Of a stretch of 64,000 nucleotides of DNA, positions 62,260 to 64,000 are shown piece by piece. The stretch lies in the NCBI RefSeq assembly GCF_003074055.1, contig NZ_CP029043.1:992001-1056000 (forward strand). The letters are read 5' to 3'. Source of the DNA: Streptomyces nigra (lineage in GTDB: Bacteria > Actinomycetota > Actinomycetes > Streptomycetales > Streptomycetaceae). How positions within the stretch are numbered: the stretch's first letter is position 1; every line of letters starts with the position of its first letter. The translations under genes were made by a program, and so were the position numbers. The notes beneath the pieces are model-generated. The model saw only the letters and a program-made list of their open reading frames with translations, did no database searches and had not been told where the DNA came from.

Positions 62260-63920
62260 GACGCCAGCCCCTCGGCGAGCGGTCCGAGCGCGAGGGCCGG
62301 GAAGTAGGTCAGACCGGTGACGACGACGATCGTGCCGACGAGCAGACCGGCGTACAGGGGTTTGTCGGTGCGCAGGGTGCCCGAGGTGACCGGGACGGGC
62401 CGCTGTCCGGCGAGCGAGCCGGCCAGGGCCAGGACGAACACCATCGGCAGGAAACGGCCGAACAGCATGCACAGGCCGAGCGTGGTGTTGAACCACGGCG
62501 TGTCCGCGTTCAGCCCGGCGAAGGCCGAGCCGTTGTTGTTGGCGGCGGACGTGTAGGCGTACAGGATCTCGGAGAAGCCGTGCGCCCCGCTGTTGGTCAT
62601 GGAGTGCGCCGGGGTCGGCAGCGCCATCGCGAGCGCGGTGAAGACGAGGACCAGCGCCGGGGTGACGAGGAGGTAGCAGGCGGCCGCCTTGATCTCCCGG
62701 GAGCCGATCTTCCGCCCCAGGTACTCGGGCGTGCGGCCGACCATCAGTCCGGCGAGGAACACCGCGATGATCGCCATGATCAGCATGCCGTAGAGACCGG
62801 AGCCCACGCCGCCGGGCGCTATCTCGCCCAGCATCATGCCCAGCAGGGTGATGCCGCCGCCGAGGCCGGTGAACGAGGAGTGGAAGGAGTCGACGGCACC
62901 GGTCGAGGTCAGGGTGGTCGCCACGGCGAAGATCGACGAGCCGCCGACGCCGAAGCGCACCTCCTTGCCCTCGTAGGCCCCGCCCGCGAGGTCGAACGCC
63001 GGGCCGTGGTGGCTGAACTCGGTCCACATCATCAGGGCGGTGAAACCCAGCCAGAGGGCGGCCATCGTGCCGAGGATCGCGTACCCCTGCCGCACCGAGC
63101 CGACCATGACGCCGAAGGTCCGGGTCAGCGCGAACGGGATGAGGAGGATCAGGAAGATCTCGAAGAGGTTCGAGAACGGCGTCGGATTCTCGAAGGGATG
63201 CGCGGAGTTGGCGTTGAAGTAGCCGCCGCCGTTCGTGCCGAGCTCCTTGATGGCCTCCTGCGAGGCCACCGCGCCGCCGTTCCACTGCCGGGGGCCGCCC
63301 AGGAACTGGCCGACCTCGTGGATGCCGGAGAAGTTCTGGAGCACCCCGCAGGCGACGAGCACGAGCGCGGCGACGGCGGCGAGGGGGAGAAGGACGCGGA
63401 CGACACCGCGCACCAGGTCGGCCCAGAAGTTGCCGAGTTCACCGGTGCGCGAGCGCGCGAACCCGCGCACCAGCGCCACGGCGACGGCCATGCCGACGGC
63501 GGCGGAGACGAAGTTCTGCACGGCCAGCCCGGCGGTCTGCACGACATGGCCCATGGCCTGCTCGCCGTAGTACGACTGCCAGTTGGTGTTGGTCACGAAG
63601 GAGACGGCCGTGTTGAACGCCTGGTCCGGGTCGATGGAGGCGAACCCGAGCGACCCGGGCAGTACGCCCTGCAGCCGCTGGAGCAGGTACAGGAGGAGGA
63701 CGCCGACGGCGGAGAAGGCGAGGACACCGCGCAGATACGCGGTCCAGCGCATCTGCCGGTCGGGGTCGGCACCGATGCACCGGTAGATCCACTTCTCGGC
63801 ACGCCAGTGCCGGTCCGCGGAGTACACCCGGGCCATGTAGGTGCCGAGCGGTCTGTGGGCGAGCGCCAGGGCTGCGGTGAGGGCCAGCAGTTGGAGGACG
63901 CCGGCGAGGACGGGACCCAT
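62256..63920 (-). CDS. kdpA: Potassium-transporting ATPase subunit A
   Basis: 554 residues with about ten membrane segments. The selectivity-filter region [24 protein letters not shown] lies near residue 228. It forms the potassium channel part of the pump. ATG 63920 is 9 bp after the kdpF stop, so the operon runs kdpF-A-B-C. The kdpDE sensor pair is not inside the window. Confidence 0.97.
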   Translation of the reverse strand: MGPVLAGVLQLLALTAALALAHRPLGTYMARVYSADRHWRAEKWIYRCIGADPDRQMRWTAYLRGVLAFSAVGVLLLYLLQRLQGVLPGSLGFASIDPDQAFNTAVSFVTNTNWQSYYGEQAMGHVVQTAGLAVQNFVSAAVGMAVAVALVRGFARSRTGELGNFWADLVRGVVRVLLPLAAVAALVLVACGVLQNFSGIHEVGQFLGGPRQWNGGAVASQEAIKELGTNGGGYFNANSAHPFENPTPFSNLFEIFLILLIPFALTRTFGVMVGSVRQGYAILGTMAALWLGFTALMMWTEFSHHGPAFDLAGGAYEGKEVRFGVGGSSIFAVATTLTSTGAVDSFHSSFTGLGGGITLLGMMLGEIAPGGVGSGLYGMLIMAIIAVFLAGLMVGRTPEYLGRKIGSREIKAAACYLLVTPALVLVFTALAMALPTPAHSMTNSGAHGFSEILYAYTSAANNNGSAFAGLNADTPWFNTTLGLCMLFGRFLPMVFVLALAGSLAGQRPVPVTSGTLRTDKPLYAGLLVGTIVVVTGLTYFPALALGPLAEGLAS

Positions 63921-63928
63921 CTGCGTTC

Positions 63929-64000
63929 TCAGAACCTCTCCGGGAAGATCAGGGCGAGGACGAGATAGCCCAGCAGGGCGACGGCCACGACGAGGCCGAC
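63929..64000 (-). CDS. kdpF: KdpF small membrane subunit, 5' end cut by window
   Basis: The last 23 codons and TGA are visible: [20 protein letters not shown] then ERF, one hydrophobic span with the usual KdpF ending. A few N-terminal residues lie beyond the window. It stabilises the complex. Confidence 0.9.
   Translation of the reverse strand, partial: VGLVVAVALLGYLVLALIFPERF

Noticed and set aside
60154..63285. A longer kdpB frame starting upstream of 62259
   Set aside because: The extra part is a shadow of kdpA; the ATG at 62259 with 4-bp overlap matches normal KdpB.

Overview
The window is a stretch of actinobacterial chromosome, almost certainly Streptomyces. The base composition is very GC-rich with nearly saturated G/C third codon positions. 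GTG starts are frequent, some genes look leaderless, and many neighbours overlap by 4 bp. The gene content also fits the genus: a divergent second EF-Tu of the Tuf3 type, a DUF5999 protein, a DUF3037/HipA-like pair, a Lnt paralogue, MocR-, PadR- and HxlR-type regulators, and gamma carbonic anhydrase. There is no rRNA, tRNA, CRISPR array, insertion sequence or prophage that I can see. It reads as ordinary core-to-flank chromosome with small scars of gene decay, not as a genomic island.

Left part (1-20 kb): end of a DUF885 protein, an SDR oxidoreductase, a lone Imm21-like immunity protein coupled to a rhodanese, an Lrp regulator, the sbcCD recombination nuclease, a FUSC membrane protein, a YigZ protein, and a SixA phosphatase overlapping a shrunken cysteinyl-tRNA-synthetase-like protein. 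These are followed by a CoA-binding protein, a PobA-like hydroxylase, an ArsR/CDF metal pair, a YbaK deacylase, an XRE-cupin regulator facing a DMT exporter, two hexapeptide-repeat proteins and a DedA protein.

Middle (20-44 kb): hotdog thioesterase, MFS exporter, spermidine-synthase-like protein, tuf3 with an unusual leader, AlkD-like repair protein, TVP38 protein, thiolase facing an HxlR regulator, and uppP. Next is a decayed patch at 28.5-29.7 kb: one gene broken by an in-frame stop, then two gene ends fused back to back. After it come lnt, a Gfo/Idh/MocA and FAD-monooxygenase pair facing a TetR regulator with twin operators, DinB, a lipoprotein, ung, an oligopeptide-type binding lipoprotein, two SDRs (one FabG-like), the DUF3037-HipA kinase pair and a Rieske lipoprotein.

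Right part (43-64 kb): an isochorismatase-like protein and a PPOx protein, a LysR regulator facing a DMT exporter, a MocR regulator facing another PPOx protein (vitamin B6 theme), and two more DMT exporters. Then come a Clp-N protein, SRPBCC, PadR facing PhzF, a CPBP protease, a binding-protein/VWA fusion and a glutamate-cysteine ligase-like enzyme. The right edge carries the kdpFABC potassium-pump operon, which runs leftward; kdpF is cut by the edge.

Much of the non-coding interest is regulatory. Several regulator/target pairs are divergent with clear dyads between them (TetR, XRE-cupin, LysR, MocR, PadR, ArsR). A 16-bp motif is shared by the thiolase and the thioesterase promoters. Short tandem repeats sit at or just beyond the stop codons of three genes. 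No obviously new multi-gene system emerged. The best leads are the CysRS-like remnant protein, the tuf3 leader with a small ORF and mutually exclusive stems, the DUF3037-HipA pair, and the promoter-deletion scar at 29.4 kb.
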